A DNA stretch of 18,141 nt from Marinoscillum sp964351885 (GTDB taxonomy: Bacteria; Bacteroidota; Bacteroidia; Cytophagales; Cyclobacteriaceae), in the NCBI GenBank assembly GCA_964351885.1, contig CAYGPP010000078.1, positions 1 to 18,141 of the forward strand, read 5' to 3'. Under the pieces are notes generated by a model. The model did no database searches. It was not told the DNA's origin and worked only from the letters and a program-made list of their open reading frames with translations. Positions 16,642 to 18,141 of this stretch are shown here, one piece after another. The first letter of the stretch is position 1. The number at the start of each line of letters is the position of its first letter. The position numbers were made by a program, and so were the translations under genes.

Positions 16642-17754
16642 TTAGCTGAGCCCCGTCACTTCTCTAATTTTCGCTAAGTATTCATGGATCACTTTGCCCT
16701 CATCAAACCTATCAACCACAACCTCTCGTGATCTTCTAGCCATGTCATCCATCTCCTTCTCATTAAAGCGCAAAAATTGATTAATCTTCATCGCTAGATC
16801 ATCAGCATCTTTAGGCTTACACAAGAGCCCGTTTTCTCCATCTAAAATCACATTGTTACACCCCGGGACGTCAGTAGCTATAAGCGGTTTACCCATCGCT
16901 CCTCCTTCCAGTAGAGTTCGTGGAGTTCCCTCTCGATAAGATGGCAAAACGACTACATCGCTTTTCTCAAATGCTTCTCGAATATCATCCATGGGGGATT
17001 TATAAATAAGCACCTCCGATTCAACCCATTGATCCAATTCTTCTTCCCTCACAGATCGTGAGTGACTTTTATCTAGTTCCCCAACTAAAACAAAGACTGC
17101 TCGCTTTTGGTCATTATTTACCATTTTCGCAGCATCAGCAAATTCTCTTACTCCTTTATCTATCAGCAATCGAGAAACCATTAAAAATACAGGAAGTGCA
17201 TTTTCTGGCTTTTTTCGAACAGAAAAGTGAGCTATGTTAACACCAGAACCGGGAACCACGCCCGTTTTTTTGGCGTCAATCTTTACAGTTTCCGAGAAGT
17301 CTTTTCTGTCCTCAGTATTCTGAAAAAAGATCCAGCTACATCTCCGAAGAGCAAAGCCATAAAGTTCCGCGGCTAATCTTCGTTTCATTCCTTTCCACAA
17401 AAAAACAGTTCCTAATCCGCTTACATTAGCTATCACCGCAAGGTTAAACTGTCCGGCCGCTAGAGTCCCATAAATATTTGGCTTGATCGTATAGGTTAGC
17501 AATACATCTGGTTGGCATACTTTGAAAATGGATTGAAGCTGTTTGAAAAAACCATAATCCTTCATTGGATTGATACCTGTAGCGGAGATTTCAACGGGAA
17601 CAAACTCACAGCCTAGCTCTTTTAGCCTCTCCGAATAATCATCCCTTGGCGCAATAGCGACTACTTGATGTCCATCAGCCAAAAATTGAACAATTAAGCC
17701 CTTGCGGAAATTGTAAATGTTCCAACTAGTATTAATCAGGATTGCGATTTTCAT
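16642..17754 (-). CDS. Family 4 glycosyltransferase
   Basis: This 370-residue GT-B fold retaining glycosyltransferase adds a sugar from a nucleotide donor to a growing lipid-linked or surface glycan at the cytoplasmic face. The N-terminal acceptor domain has MKIAILINTSWNIYNFRKGL and the characteristic LLTYTIKPNIYGTLAA segment, shared with WbpH/PglA-like GalNAc and related transferases. The C-terminal donor domain has the GT4 E-x7-E motif in REGTPRTLLEGG (Glu275, Glu283), followed by MGKPLIATDVPGC. There is no signal peptide; peripheral membrane binding is likely. It is the first gene of the polysaccharide module and is divergent from hflX, with 85 bases between. Donor and acceptor sugars cannot be told from sequence alone. 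Confidence 0.9.
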   Translation of the reverse strand: MKIAILINTSWNIYNFRKGLIVQFLADGHQVVAIAPRDDYSERLKELGCEFVPVEISATGINPMKDYGFFKQLQSIFKVCQPDVLLTYTIKPNIYGTLAAGQFNLAVIANVSGLGTVFLWKGMKRRLAAELYGFALRRCSWIFFQNTEDRKDFSETVKIDAKKTGVVPGSGVNIAHFSVRKKPENALPVFLMVSRLLIDKGVREFADAAKMVNNDQKRAVFVLVGELDKSHSRSVREEELDQWVESEVLIYKSPMDDIREAFEKSDVVVLPSYREGTPRTLLEGGAMGKPLIATDVPGCNNVILDGENGLLCKPKDADDLAMKINQFLRFNEKEMDDMARRSREVVVDRFDEGKVIHEYLAKIREVTGLS

Positions 17755-17789
17755 TATCAGCTAAACTAAAGTGCCTGCATGATTTTGAC

Positions 17790-17797
17790 TAATTTTG
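17790..17797 (+). promoter_or_regulatory. Possible -7 box for hflX
   Basis: TAATTTTG matches the Bacteroidota -7 consensus TAnnTTTG exactly and lies 42 bases before the hflX ATG, giving a leader of about 36 bases. No TTG is found at the expected -33 spacing, so support is partial. It is the best match in the 85-base divergent region; nothing similar was found facing the glycosyltransferase gene. Confidence 0.4.
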
Positions 17798-17839
17798 TGA
17801 GGTCTGATATGATAGTGGCGGAATCAGAAAAGCAACAAT

Positions 17840-18141
17840 ATGATAGAAACTAAGAAAGAACAAGAATATGGGGTGCTGGTAGCGGTAGCTCCCAAATTTC
17901 AAGCAGACGACAAAACGTTGGAGTACTTGGATGAGCTGGAGTTTTTGGTGAAAACTCTAGACATCAAAGTGGAGAAAACATACACGCAAAAATTAGAACA
18001 CCCCGATAAGCGAACTTTCGTAGGCAAAGGAAAATTGGCTGAAATAGCGGAGTATGTAAAAGCCAAGCACATCAAAAACGTGATATATGATGATGACATG
18101 TCCCCAACTCAACTTCGAAATCTTGAGAAAGAGCTCAAACA
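17840..18141 (+). CDS. hflX: GTPase HflX (5' part, cut by window end)
   Basis: HflX is a ribosome-binding GTPase that splits stalled or stress-affected ribosomes. Only the first 100 residues are inside the window, with no stop before the edge. They cover the N-terminal HflX domain: an early LVAVAP strand, ELEFLVKTLDIKV, then the family signature RTFVGKGKLAEI and VIYDDDMSPTQLRNLEKEL. The G domain, with the GTP-binding motifs, lies beyond the window. The ATG at 17840 is the first in frame and gives the usual length before the DELxxLV segment. It is transcribed away from the polysaccharide module, whose first gene starts 85 bases to the left. Confidence 0.93.
   Translation, partial: MIETKKEQEYGVLVAVAPKFQADDKTLEYLDELEFLVKTLDIKVEKTYTQKLEHPDKRTFVGKGKLAEIAEYVKAKHIKNVIYDDDMSPTQLRNLEKELK

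Overview
The window looks like a piece of chromosome from a marine-type Bacteroidota, probably order Cytophagales. The evidence is a low-to-moderate GC content, almost no Shine-Dalgarno sequences, TAnnTTTG-like promoter boxes, and several protein types typical of the phylum: a long TPR protein beside ComA, a Wzc kinase with a Gly-Tyr tail, and a Wza-like lipoprotein with a C-terminal hydrophobic helix. It is draft sequence with one 10-N scaffold gap at 10562-10571. No rRNA, tRNA, CRISPR array, insertion sequence or phage gene was seen. No stretch longer than about 200 bases lacks a gene.

Left part (1-5422). The 3' part of rny (RNase Y) runs rightward into the window and ends at a clear rho-independent hairpin. 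It converges on a leftward DUF2461 gene. Next comes leuA (2-isopropylmalate synthase), leftward and with its own terminator. A 195-base divergent spacer separates leuA from a rightward gene for a 517-residue helical-repeat protein of unknown function.

Central and right part (5423-17754). Ten genes in a row lie on the minus strand. In transcription order they are a GT4 glycosyltransferase, a Wza-like export lipoprotein, a Wzc-like tyrosine autokinase, a CpsB/YwqE-type PHP phosphatase, a TPR protein, comA (phosphosulfolactate synthase), popT (DUF368 polyprenyl-phosphate transporter), aroE, uvrB, and a double-VOC (glyoxalase/dioxygenase-fold) protein. Several junctions are tight: a TTGA overlap between wza and wzc, an ATGA overlap between comA and popT, and 7 bases between aroE and uvrB. 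The first four genes form a small polysaccharide export and tyrosine-phosphorylation module with no flippase, polymerase or initiating transferase in view. The later genes mix sulfonate metabolism, undecaprenyl-phosphate recycling, aromatic amino-acid synthesis and DNA repair.

Right edge (17840-18141). The divergent 5' end of hflX, a ribosome-associated GTPase, leaves the window.

I found no clearly new multi-gene system. The points most worth a second look are the comA-popT coupling, the TTG start and Gly-Tyr tail of the Wzc kinase, the comA gap that should almost certainly be 9 bases rather than 10, and a 12-base element shared by the upstream regions of comA and the VOC gene.
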